This document shows, in pieces, positions 26,914-35,266 of a stretch of DNA of 64,000 nt. Source of the DNA: Thiotrichales bacterium (GTDB lineage Bacteria; Pseudomonadota; Gammaproteobacteria; HK1); assembly GCA_026709935.1 (NCBI GenBank), contig JAPOSC010000048.1:62001-126000 (forward strand). Direction: 5' to 3'. Positions within the stretch are counted from its first letter, which is position 1. Every line of letters begins with the position of its first letter. The notes beneath the pieces are model-generated. The model made no database searches. It saw only the letters and a program-made list of their open reading frames with translations, and had not been told where the DNA came from. The position numbers and the translations under genes are program-made.

Positions 26914-27735
26914 GTGCGCAAGCAGCGGCCGTCGGTGCCGGAGGACGGCGGATCGACCGAGAAGCTGCAGAAGGTTCTGGCCGCCTCGGGTCTGGCGTCA
27001 AGGCGCGAGATCGAACGCTGGATCGCCGCCGGGCGGGTCAGCGTCAATGGCCATACGGCCGCCCTGGGAGCGCGGGTGGCTGCCGCCGACGTACTGCGGG
27101 TCGACGGCAAACCGGTGCGCCGGGCCGGTCTCCGGCACCGGATCATTCGCTATCACAAGCCGGCCGGTGAGGTGACCGCGCGTCGCGATCCGCTCGCGCG
27201 GGCCACCGTGTTCGATCGGCTCCCGGCCCTGGGGCGGGCGCGGTGGATCGCGGTGGGTCGTCTGGACCTCAACACCACCGGTCTGCTCCTGTTCACCGAC
27301 GACGGCGAGCTGGCCCACCGGCTCATGCATCCGAGCTCCGGAATCGAGCGCGAGTATGCGGTCCGCATTCGCGGCGAACCCGGTTCCGGAGCGCTCGAAT
27401 CGCTGACTCGGGGAGTCGCGCTGAGCGACGGAGAGGCGCGATTCGAGTCGTTGCGGCCGGCGGGTGGAGAGGGCGTGAACCGCTGGTACCACGTCGTTCT
27501 GCGCGAAGGCCGCAATCGCGAGGTGCGGCGCCTGTTCGAGGCGATCGGGTGTACTGTGAGCCGACTCATTCGCGTGCGATTCGGGCCGGTGACACTGCCT
27601 CGCCACCTGCGTCCCGGCCGATACGAGGATGTCGATGGCGACGAGGCGAAGGCCCTCGTGCGCGCCGCGGGTCTCGTCCGACCGCGGCCGGCGAGCCGAC
27701 CCCGCCGCAAGACGCTCCGAACACGCCACCGCTGA
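26914..27735 (+). CDS. rluB: 23S rRNA pseudouridine synthase RluB-type
   Basis: 273 residues. An S4 RNA-binding domain (EKLQKVLAASGLASRREIERWI) is followed by an RsuA/RluB catalytic domain with catalytic D118 in GRLDLNTTGLLL and REGRNREVRRLFEAIGCTV. It should modify U2605 of 23S rRNA. The GTG start is eight bases after scpB, as in the widespread scpA-scpB-rluB order. The basic C-terminal tail (RPRPASRPRRKTLRTRHR) is usual for RluB. Confidence 0.93.
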   Translation: MRKQRPSVPEDGGSTEKLQKVLAASGLASRREIERWIAAGRVSVNGHTAALGARVAAADVLRVDGKPVRRAGLRHRIIRYHKPAGEVTARRDPLARATVFDRLPALGRARWIAVGRLDLNTTGLLLFTDDGELAHRLMHPSSGIEREYAVRIRGEPGSGALESLTRGVALSDGEARFESLRPAGGEGVNRWYHVVLREGRNREVRRLFEAIGCTVSRLIRVRFGPVTLPRHLRPGRYEDVDGDEAKALVRAAGLVRPRPASRPRRKTLRTRHR

Positions 27736-27906
27736 CCGCCGGCCGGTAGCCGCCGCCGTGCTCAGGCTCCGGCCGGCCCAGGACGCCGGAACGGCTCAAG
27801 ACTACCTGCGAACGATAGGAATGGTGGCCCGCGCGCCGTTCGAGATGACGACCGGCGTGTTGCTTATTCGGCGCTCGAAAGTGGAGCCCCTGGGGATGGT
27901 ATCGGT

Positions 27907-27934
27907 GGTCGGAGCCACATCGTCGGCTCCGACC
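27907..27934. terminator. Hairpin between rluB and tRNA-Val
   Basis: GGTCGGAGCC at 27907-27916 and GGCTCCGACC at 27925-27934 form a perfect 10-bp stem with an 8-base loop. It lies about 50 bases beyond the 3' end of the minus-strand tRNA-Val and after rluB, so it could terminate both. A second small hairpin (CTCGGA-AGA-TCCGAG) follows near 27952-27966. There is no T tract. Confidence 0.5.
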
Positions 27935-27986
27935 GCGGACGACAAGGCCCTCGGAAGATCCGAGGCTTCGCGGACGGTCCGGGTGA

Positions 27987-28061
27987 TGGTGGGCGCGGCT
28001 GGGATTGAACCAGCGACCCCCGCCGTGTGAAGACGGTGCTCTCCCACTGAGCTACGCGCCC
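27987..28061 (-). tRNA. tRNA-Val (CAC), CCA encoded
   Basis: Minus-strand cloverleaf: acceptor GGGCGCG/CGCGCCC, D-arm GCTC...GAGC, anticodon stem CCGTC/GGCGG with loop TTCACAC (anticodon CAC), T-arm GCTGG-TTCAATC-CCAGC, discriminator A and an encoded CCA. Confidence 0.95.
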
Positions 28062-28080
28062 GGAACGGCTAAGTCTAGAC

Positions 28081-28265
28081 CGCATTTCTCACTTGTTCCA
28101 GACAAGGGCCGGAGAGCCGTTCACGCGCGGGATGGCTCCGGTTCGAGGGTCTGTGAGAAATGCGGCCGAATGCTCGTTTCCTTCAACATGCGCCTTGATG
28201 CGTATTTCTCACTTGTTCCAGACAAGGGCCGGAGGACTTTCAGGCCTGGATGGCTCCGATTCAAT
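28081..28265. repeat. Two copies of an intergenic element upstream of gltX
   Basis: A 34-base block beginning ATTTCTCACTTGTTCCAGAC occurs at 28081-28114 and again at 28201-28234 with one mismatch. Each copy is followed by GGATGGCTCCG about 16 bases later. The first copy is closed by an inverted 11-base end: GCATTTCTCAC at 28082-28092 and GTGAGAAATGC at 28153-28163. The layout suggests a small non-autonomous mobile element (MITE-like), intact once and truncated once. Confidence 0.75.
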
Positions 28266-28320
28266 GGCCACCGGCGCGTCATCCGACATCCGATCCGCAC
28301 CATTGATATCATGCGGAGCC

Positions 28321-29736
28321 ATGAACGTACGGACCCGATTCGCGCCGAGCCCCACCGGGCTCCTGCACGTCGGCGGTGCCCGCACCGCCCTGTTCTGCTG
28401 GCTGTTCGCCCGCCATCACGGCGGTACCTTCGTGCTCCGCATCGAAGACACCGATCGGGAGCGCTCGACGCAGGCGTCCATCGACGCGATTCTGGACGGG
28501 CTTCGGTGGCTCGGTCTCGACGCCGACGAAGGTCCCTGGTTTCAGACCGATCGGCTGGCCATCTATCAGGAGTACATCGAGCGCCTGCTGTGCACGGGCA
28601 GGGCGTACCGCTGCTGGTGCACTCGGGAAGAGCTCGACGCCATGCGAGATGCGCAGCGCGCCCGCGGCGAGAAGCCCCGCTACGACGGACGCTGCCGCCA
28701 TCGCACCGCCGCGCCGCCGGCCGGCGTCGAGCCCGTGATCCGATTCGCGAACCCGCTCGACGGCGCCGTCGTCTTCAACGACCTCGTGCGCGGCACGGTC
28801 TCATTCGACAATCGCGAGCTGGACGATCTCGTGATCGCGCGCGCCGACGGTATGCCGACCTACAACTTCGGTGTGGTGATCGACGATCTGGACATGGACA
28901 TCACCCACGTCATCCGGGGCGATGACCACGTGATGAACACACCGCGACAGCTCAACATCATCGCGGCGCTGGATGCGGCGCCCCCGCATTACGCCCACGT
29001 TCCCATGATTCTCGGCGCCGACGGCCAGCGGCTATCGAAACGTCATGGTGCCGTCGGAGTGATGCAGTTCCGGGACGACGGGTACCTGCCGGAGGCGCTG
29101 CTCAACCAGCTCGTGCGGCTGGGCTGGTCGCACGGCGACCAGGAGATCTTCTCCCGCGAAGAGATGGTTGCGAAGTTCGACATCGAGGACGTGAACCGCG
29201 CCCCCGCCGCTTTCGACTACGACAAGCTCGGCTGGCTGAACCAGCACTATATTCGGCAGGCGGATTCCGAACGCCTCGGGGCGTTGCTGGCCGAGCAGAT
29301 CGAGCGAATGGGACTTGGTGCGCCCAGTGCCGTATCTCCGTCGGCGCTGGCCGACATTCAGCGTGACCGGGCCCGCACCATGGCGGAGATGGCCGACAAG
29401 TCCCGCTTCGCATTCGAGGAGTACGGAGAGTTCGACGAGCGCGCCGCGAAGAAACACCTGCGACCGGTGGCGCTTCAGCCCCTGGAAGCGATCCGGGAGC
29501 GGCTCGGCGCGGTCGCGGGGTGGGAGCCGGAGCCCCTCCACGCCGCGGTGAACGAGTGCGCGGCCGCCTTGTCCGTGAACCTCGGAAAGGTAGCCCAGCC
29601 CCTTCGCGTCGCCCTGACCGGCACCGCCGCCTCGCCCGCGATCGAACTGACCCTGCAGATGGTCGGCCGGGAAGCGTCACTTTCACGCATCGACCGCGCC
29701 ATCGCCTACGTGCGCAATCGCGCGGATCAATCTTGA
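28321..29736 (+). CDS. gltX: Glutamyl-tRNA synthetase
   Basis: 471-residue class Ib synthetase. The HIGH-type motif is APSPTGLLHVGGARTALF at the N-terminus and the KMSKS-type motif is DGQRLSKRHGAVGV. The length and full anticodon-binding domain separate it from short Glu-Q synthetases. A TATCAT hexamer at 28307-28312 lies directly before the start, and GGAG is only two bases from the ATG, so initiation may be near-leaderless or the true promoter may be further upstream. tRNA-Glu lies just downstream. Confidence 0.96.
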   Translation: MNVRTRFAPSPTGLLHVGGARTALFCWLFARHHGGTFVLRIEDTDRERSTQASIDAILDGLRWLGLDADEGPWFQTDRLAIYQEYIERLLCTGRAYRCWCTREELDAMRDAQRARGEKPRYDGRCRHRTAAPPAGVEPVIRFANPLDGAVVFNDLVRGTVSFDNRELDDLVIARADGMPTYNFGVVIDDLDMDITHVIRGDDHVMNTPRQLNIIAALDAAPPHYAHVPMILGADGQRLSKRHGAVGVMQFRDDGYLPEALLNQLVRLGWSHGDQEIFSREEMVAKFDIEDVNRAPAAFDYDKLGWLNQHYIRQADSERLGALLAEQIERMGLGAPSAVSPSALADIQRDRARTMAEMADKSRFAFEEYGEFDERAAKKHLRPVALQPLEAIRERLGAVAGWEPEPLHAAVNECAAALSVNLGKVAQPLRVALTGTAASPAIELTLQMVGREASLSRIDRAIAYVRNRADQS

Positions 29737-29779
29737 CGGTGCAGCAGCACTTGTCTACGCTTCCGCAGCTTTGTCGCAC

Positions 29780-29855
<76 letters not shown>

Positions 29856-29894
29856 TCCTCCCGCCCGCCGGCCGATCCGGCGCAGAAATGACCC

Positions 29895-29972
29895 GTCCCC
29901 ATCGTCTAGCCTGGCCTAGGACACCACCCTTTCAAGGTGGCGACACGGGTTCGAATCCCGTTGGGGACGCCA
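29895..29972 (+). tRNA. tRNA-Glu (TTC), CCA encoded
   Basis: 78 nt: acceptor GTCCCCA/TGGGGAC, anticodon stem CCACC/GGTGG with loop CTTTCAA (anticodon TTC), T-arm ACGGG-TTCGAAT-CCCGT, discriminator G and CCA. It lies 39 bases after tRNA-Ala and downstream of gltX, probably co-transcribed. Confidence 0.96.
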
Positions 29973-30351
29973 ACCGCAGATCACGGCGGGTCGTCTTCAC
30001 ATATGAGCGACGCCTGAAACGCGTATTCCACTCCGGAGGCCCTAGGAGAGCGGGGTCTCACGTTGCACGGCCAGCAATTCGAGTCCGGCGACCGCCAGCG
30101 TCCGCCGTACTCGCTCAGCCGCTCTGAAGGTCAAGGGATTGGCGCGATCAACCGGCCATGGCCGGAGAGCGCGTTGGCGGGCCATGCAAATAGCGGTTAC
30201 CAAGATTATTCGAGCTTATTCCGGGCTTATTCGGTCTTATTCCGATCTCATTCGGGTCAATTTCGAATGTGTTGTCAGAAATTCCCAAGAATTGATCGTT
30301 TCAGAAAAACTCCCGAAACATCGATGTGGTACGCATCGTTCCGCCTCGCCG
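29973..30351. repeat. Gene-free gap with phased TTATTC repeat
   Basis: No gene is visible in this 380-base gap between tRNA-Glu and the ABC exporter. At 30207-30259 five units of about TTATTC(C)GGGC follow each other with alternating 10- and 11-base spacing (a 21-base double unit). The surrounding 30180-30330 is clearly more AT-rich than the genes on either side. Confidence 0.7.
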
Positions 30352-32220
30352 TCAGGATTCCGCAGCGACGGCATCCTCCGCCGAGAAGTCGTCGAACGAT
30401 GCGTGGTTGAGCCGGTAGAGGCGCGCGTAGAGTCCGCCGAGCCCGATCAGATCTTCGTGGGTGCCCTGTTCGACGAGCTGCCCGTCGCGTAGCACCAGGA
30501 TGCGGTCCGCTTCGCGGATGGTGGCGAGGCGGTGGGCGATGACGATGGCGGTGCGGCCTTCCAGCAGGCGGGCCAGCGCCCGCTGGATGCGGCGCTCGGT
30601 GTAGCTGTCGACGTTCGCGGTGGCTTCGTCCAGCACCAGTATCGGGGCGTCGGCGACCAGGGCCCGGGCGAAGCTGAGGAGCTGGCGCTGGCCGAGTGAC
30701 AGGTTCGCGCCGCGCTGGTCGAGCATGGTGTCGTACCCCTCCGGCAGGCGTTCGATGAAATCGTGGGCGCCAACCGCGCGCGCCGCCGCCTCCACCTGCC
30801 CCCGGGTCGCGTCCGCCTTGTTGTAGCGGATGTTGTCCCCGACCGTGCCGGTGAACAGGAAAGGCTCCTGCAGCACCATCGCCACGTGCGCGCCGAGGTC
30901 GCTCTGGCGCACGTTGCGCACGTCGTGTCCTCCGATCCGCACCGCCCCGTTCCACACGTCGTAGAAGCGGTGGACGAGCGCGGTGACGCTGGTCTTGCCG
31001 GAGCCGGTCGGCCCCACCAGGGCCACCGTCTCGCCCGGCTCCACCCGCAGCGTGACGTTGCGCAGCACCGGGCGGCCGGGCCCGTAGCCGAAGGTCACGT
31101 CGTCGAGCTCGATGGCGCGCGCCTCGCGCGGCAGCGGAGCGGCATCGGGAGCGTCGCGCACCTCGACGGGCACGTCGAGCACCTCGAAGATCCGCTGCCC
31201 CGCCGCCATCGCGCGCTGCATGATGCTGTACTGGATGGTGAGCGATCGGATGGGGTCGAAGAAGCGCTGCACGTAGAACAGGAAGGCGACCATCACCCCG
31301 AGCCCCAGCTCCTGCCCGAGCACCATGGCCCCGCCGACGACGATGACGATCGCCATCGCGATGCCGGTGAGGGTGTCGACAATCGGAATCATCACGCTGG
31401 AGAACTTCGACGCCCGCAGGTGCGCATGCAGGTTGTCCTTCGCCTTGTCGTCGAAAAGGTCGAGGTTGACGGCCTCCCGTCCCATCTCCTGGATGGTGCG
31501 CACGCCGTGCACGTTCTCCGCGAGCGCCCCGTTGACGACCGAACTCGCTTCCCGCGCCCGCATGAAGGCCCGCCGCGCGGGCGGCAACCAGACGATGCGC
31601 ACCACGATCAGCACCGGCACCACCGAGAGGGTGAGCAGACCGAGGCGTACGTCGAGGAACAGCAGGACGGTGATGATGCCGATGAGGAGCACGAAATCGC
31701 CGATCGCGAAGATGGAGGTCTCGAGGAACTCCTGCAACGCGTTGACGTCCCCCTGGAGCCGGGACATGAGCCGACCGACTTCGGTCTTGTCCATGAAGGA
31801 GAGGGAGACGTGTTGCAGGTGCGCGTACATCGCCCGGCGGAGATCGAACAGCAGACTCCCGGAGATCCGCCCGACGATGAGCTCCTGGGTGAAGTTGGAC
31901 GCGTAGTTGAGCGCCGCCACCGCGAAGAAGGCGATGACGATCCAGTGCAGCACCTCGATTCCCGCCCCACCCACCGCGAGCGCCCCGTCGATGGCGTGGC
32001 GCAGCACGAGCGGGATCGCGATCTGGGTGAGGGTGAAGACGAGCACCGCGGCCACGCCAATCCAGAGCCGCCGGCGGTGGGGAGTGACGAAGGACCAGAA
32101 GCGCCGCACCACCCGACCGTCGAAGGCGGCACCGAACATCTCCTCCTCGAACGAGACCTGGGAGCCGACCACCGCCCGCGGCGACCCGTGCGTCGGGCTC
32201 GGCGGTGCTGCCGCCTTCAT
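30352..32220 (-). CDS. ABC exporter half-transporter, catalytic-site partner (MsbA/multidrug type)
   Basis: 622 residues: six-helix ABC exporter membrane domain, then a nucleotide-binding domain with Walker A VGPTGSGKTS, Walker B ILVLDEATANVD (normal catalytic Glu) and switch AHRLAT. The signature is LSLGQRQLL instead of LSGGQ. Together with the neighbour at 32342-34240, which has a normal signature but Asp in place of the catalytic Glu, this is the pattern of heterodimeric exporters such as TM287/288 or BmrCD with one consensus and one degenerate site. I chose ATG 32220; an in-frame start also exists at 32268. Substrate (drug, lipid or peptide) is not predictable. Confidence 0.9.
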   Translation of the reverse strand: MKAAAPPSPTHGSPRAVVGSQVSFEEEMFGAAFDGRVVRRFWSFVTPHRRRLWIGVAAVLVFTLTQIAIPLVLRHAIDGALAVGGAGIEVLHWIVIAFFAVAALNYASNFTQELIVGRISGSLLFDLRRAMYAHLQHVSLSFMDKTEVGRLMSRLQGDVNALQEFLETSIFAIGDFVLLIGIITVLLFLDVRLGLLTLSVVPVLIVVRIVWLPPARRAFMRAREASSVVNGALAENVHGVRTIQEMGREAVNLDLFDDKAKDNLHAHLRASKFSSVMIPIVDTLTGIAMAIVIVVGGAMVLGQELGLGVMVAFLFYVQRFFDPIRSLTIQYSIMQRAMAAGQRIFEVLDVPVEVRDAPDAAPLPREARAIELDDVTFGYGPGRPVLRNVTLRVEPGETVALVGPTGSGKTSVTALVHRFYDVWNGAVRIGGHDVRNVRQSDLGAHVAMVLQEPFLFTGTVGDNIRYNKADATRGQVEAAARAVGAHDFIERLPEGYDTMLDQRGANLSLGQRQLLSFARALVADAPILVLDEATANVDSYTERRIQRALARLLEGRTAIVIAHRLATIREADRILVLRDGQLVEQGTHEDLIGLGGLYARLYRLNHASFDDFSAEDAVAAES

Positions 32221-32341
32221 CGGCGTTCCCGTCCGACCGATGCATTCACGCGCCACGACTCTCCGCACGGGGAACGGACTGCCGCCCTGTTCTCGGCGAC
32301 GCCGTTTCCGCGAACGGCCCCGGCGCTCGGTGCGGATGCAA

Positions 32342-34240
32342 TCATCCGGCGGGAGCCTCGTCCCCGGCTCCGTCCTCGACCTCGGCCCCGTCGTTCGATC
32401 GGGTCTGAAGCGCGTACAGCGCGGCGTAGTGCCCGCCGAGCGCGACCAGAACGTCGTGCGCGCCGCGCTCGACGATGCGGCCTTCCTCCAGGAAGAGAAT
32501 CTCGTCGGCGTACATCACCGAGGAGAGGCGGTGAGCGATGACGATCATCGCGCGATCGCGGGTCACGTCGGCCAGCGCTTCGTGAATCCGACGTTCGGTG
32601 GCGGCGTCCACCGCCGCGGTGGAGTCGTCGAAGACGATGACGCTCGATGCGGGCAGCACGCTGCGGGCGATCGCGAGGCGCTGGCGCTGTCCGCCGGAGA
32701 GTGACACGCCGCGCTCGCCGACCAGGGTCTCGTAGCCCTCGGGCAGGTGCTCCACGTACTTGTGGAGCTGCGCCGCTTCGGTGGCCCGGCGCACCGCGCT
32801 GCGCTCCGCCCACGGGTCGCCGTAGTTCACGTTGTTGTCGATGGCGGCGGTGAACAGGAAGGGGTCCTGCTGCACAACGCTTACCCGGCGGCGCAGCGAC
32901 CCCAGCGTCACGTCCCGCACGTCCTGACCGTCGATGGTGACGCGGCCGGCATCGACGTCGTAGTACCGGGGAATGAGGTGGGCGATGGTCGACTTGCCGC
33001 TGCCCGGAGGACCCACGATGCCGGTGACCCGCCCGGGGCGGACCTCGAAACTCACGTCGCGCAGCACCGGCGGACCCTTGCCCTCCTTGCGGTAGCGGAA
33101 CGACACGTTCTCGAAGCGGACCACCCCTTCGCGGATGTCGAGGTCGCGGGCGTCCGGGCGGTTCCGGATTTCCGGCTCCAGGTCGAGGACCTCGAACAGG
33201 CGCCCACCGCAGGTCGAGGTGCGCGCCACCGAGTTCACCGTCCACGCGATCTGGCGTACCGGCATCTGCAGGATGGCCATGAAGGCGAGGAAGGACGCGA
33301 ACTCTCCGATGGTCAGCGCGTCGGCCAGCACCTTCTCGCCGCCTGTCCACAGCACGAGCCCCATCGAGACGAAGAAGGCGAAGGTCATCGTGGTGGTGCT
33401 CTTGACGAAGACATCGATGCGGTGGTGCGCGATGGTGAGCGCACGGCGGGAGATCACGTCGAAGCGGGCCATCTCGAACGCCTGGGACACGAAAGCGCGC
33501 ACCACGCGGATACCGCCGAGGTTCTCCTCCATGACCCGGGTGAGCACCGCCAGCTCCTCCTGAAGCGCATACCACAGGGTGCGGAGCCGGAGCCGGGCGA
33601 GTGAGGCGCCGAGCGCCACGAACGGTACGAAGCTGAGCGCGAGGCATCCGAGCAGCACGTCGATCGACATCATCAGCCACGCTCCACCTCCGACCAGGAC
33701 CGAGAGCAGGAGCGAGCGCTGGACCCCGGTGCTCACCCAGAGCTTCGTACCCTCGATGTCGAGGATGCCGCGGGTCATCAGGTCGCCGGTGTGTACCCGG
33801 TCGTGGTAGCTGAAGGACAGCTTCTGGATCTTGGCGTAGAGGGCGAGACGCAGCCGGTAGGCGATGAGCTGGCCCACCGCCTCACCCTGGTAGTTCTGCA
33901 TCATCGTGAAGAGCCCGCGAAAGATGGAGGTAACGAGGATGAGTGCGGCGGCGTGGGCCAGAGCGTCGCGTGCGGCCGCGTCGTCGCCGGCCGACGCGAG
34001 GAGTCCCTGAGCGAAATCCACCGCATCACCGATGAGCTGTGGAATGACAAGCTGAGCCACGGCCGCGAGCAGGGTGCAGCCGAGCCCGAGCGCCATGCGC
34101 CACGGATGGGCAAAGGCCATGCGCGTGATGCGCAGCAGCACCCCCGCATCGAACGCGACCGCGGTGCGGCGAGTGCGCACCGATTCGGGAACGAGGGCGA
34201 GCGTGCGGTCGGGAGTGGTGGAAGGAGCGGGTGCGGACAT
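32342..34240 (-). CDS. ABC exporter half-transporter, degenerate-site partner
   Basis: 632 residues with a six-helix membrane domain and NBD: Walker A VGPPGSGKST, signature LSGGQRQRLAIARS, Walker B VIVFDDSTAAVD (Asp replaces the catalytic Glu), switch AHRLSS. It is upstream of and co-directional with the other half-transporter, separated by about 120 bases, and they should form one heterodimer. ATG 34240 has no good ribosome-binding site; a GTG at 34279 is an alternative that adds 13 residues. The C-terminal tail is acidic. Confidence 0.9.
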   Translation of the reverse strand: MSAPAPSTTPDRTLALVPESVRTRRTAVAFDAGVLLRITRMAFAHPWRMALGLGCTLLAAVAQLVIPQLIGDAVDFAQGLLASAGDDAAARDALAHAAALILVTSIFRGLFTMMQNYQGEAVGQLIAYRLRLALYAKIQKLSFSYHDRVHTGDLMTRGILDIEGTKLWVSTGVQRSLLLSVLVGGGAWLMMSIDVLLGCLALSFVPFVALGASLARLRLRTLWYALQEELAVLTRVMEENLGGIRVVRAFVSQAFEMARFDVISRRALTIAHHRIDVFVKSTTTMTFAFFVSMGLVLWTGGEKVLADALTIGEFASFLAFMAILQMPVRQIAWTVNSVARTSTCGGRLFEVLDLEPEIRNRPDARDLDIREGVVRFENVSFRYRKEGKGPPVLRDVSFEVRPGRVTGIVGPPGSGKSTIAHLIPRYYDVDAGRVTIDGQDVRDVTLGSLRRRVSVVQQDPFLFTAAIDNNVNYGDPWAERSAVRRATEAAQLHKYVEHLPEGYETLVGERGVSLSGGQRQRLAIARSVLPASSVIVFDDSTAAVDAATERRIHEALADVTRDRAMIVIAHRLSSVMYADEILFLEEGRIVERGAHDVLVALGGHYAALYALQTRSNDGAEVEDGAGDEAPAG

Positions 34241-34351
34241 GAAGGGAAGGAACCGGGGGCGCGTATTCTGGAACGGCACGTGCCGCCGGGCAAGCGCAGT
34301 CTGACAGCGGTCTGTCAGCGCAAGCGGAGTATTCGGAGCCAGCGCTACTGC

Positions 34352-35254
34352 TCACCCGAGCAGCAGAATCACGATCCCCGCCACGATGAGCACGATGCCC
34401 GCCACCTCCAGCGTCGTCGATCGCTCCCGAAAGAAAAAGTACGAGGCGGCGAAGGTAAAGACCAGTTCGACCTGCCCGAGCGCGCGGACGTAGGCGACGT
34501 TTTCGAGGGTCATCGCGGTGAACCAGCCGGCCGAGCCGAGCATCCCCGAGACGCCCACGAGCGAGGCGAGCCGCCATTCGCGGGCCACGCGCGTCAGCTC
34601 CCCGGGCTCGCGCCGCCGGATCCAGATGGTCATCACCGCGGTCTGGAACATCAGTACGCAGGCGAGGGTGAACGCGGCCTGCATCAGGAACCCCTCGCCG
34701 CCGAGGGAGAGCGAGGCGGCACGGTAGGCGACGGCACTCAGCCCGAAGAACGTGCCCGACAGGATCCCGATGAGGGCGGCGCGCCCGGTCCAGCCGAGGA
34801 GCAGGTTGGCGAAGTTCAGGCGGGTCTTCGCGACCGAGATGCACATCACCCCGACGAGGCTGACGCCGATGGCCAGGGCGGCAGCCACGCTCACCGCTTC
34901 GCCGAGGATCACGACGCCGAAGACCGCAGCCTGCACCGTCTCGGTCTTCGAGTAGGTGGTCCCGACCGCGAAGTTGCGCAGCGAGAACAGGTGTACGAGC
35001 AGCGCGGTGGCGGCGATCTGGGTGATGCCGCCGAGCATCGCGAAGACCACGAAGCGCGGATTCGGCGCTGGCCACTCGAAGCCGAACCCCTCGCCGAGCA
35101 GCGTCACGTAGGCGATCGCGAGCGGAACGGCGTACACGAACCGGCAGAAGGTGGCGCCGGCGGTGCTCAGTCTCCCCTTCAGGTGCTTCTGCAGGGCTGA
35201 GCGCAGGTTCTGCATGAACGCCGCGGCCAGCGTGACGGGTATCCAGAGCTCCAT
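34352..35254 (-). CDS. EamA/DMT-family transporter
   Basis: 300 residues, ten predicted membrane segments in two EamA repeats (first half ending near FGVVILGEAVSVAAALAIGV, second near YFFFRERSTTLEVAGIVLIVAGIVILLLG). Drug/metabolite transporter superfamily; substrate unknown. It lies 12 bases downstream of the MFS gene and in the same direction, so an operon with the MFS and proline-racemase-family genes is likely. Confidence 0.88.
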   Translation of the reverse strand: MELWIPVTLAAAFMQNLRSALQKHLKGRLSTAGATFCRFVYAVPLAIAYVTLLGEGFGFEWPAPNPRFVVFAMLGGITQIAATALLVHLFSLRNFAVGTTYSKTETVQAAVFGVVILGEAVSVAAALAIGVSLVGVMCISVAKTRLNFANLLLGWTGRAALIGILSGTFFGLSAVAYRAASLSLGGEGFLMQAAFTLACVLMFQTAVMTIWIRRREPGELTRVAREWRLASLVGVSGMLGSAGWFTAMTLENVAYVRALGQVELVFTFAASYFFFRERSTTLEVAGIVLIVAGIVILLLG

Positions 35255-35266
35255 GAAGTCTGCCGC

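Noticed and set aside
28307-28321. Leaderless gltX promoter
   Set aside because: TATCAT at 28307-28312 lies suitably for a leaderless start, but no -35 is present and the area is repeat-derived, so I did not list it as a separate promoter.
30000-30120. Possible third tRNA after tRNA-Glu
   Set aside because: A stretch resembles a T-arm (AATTCGAGTCC), but no acceptor or anticodon stem can be formed.
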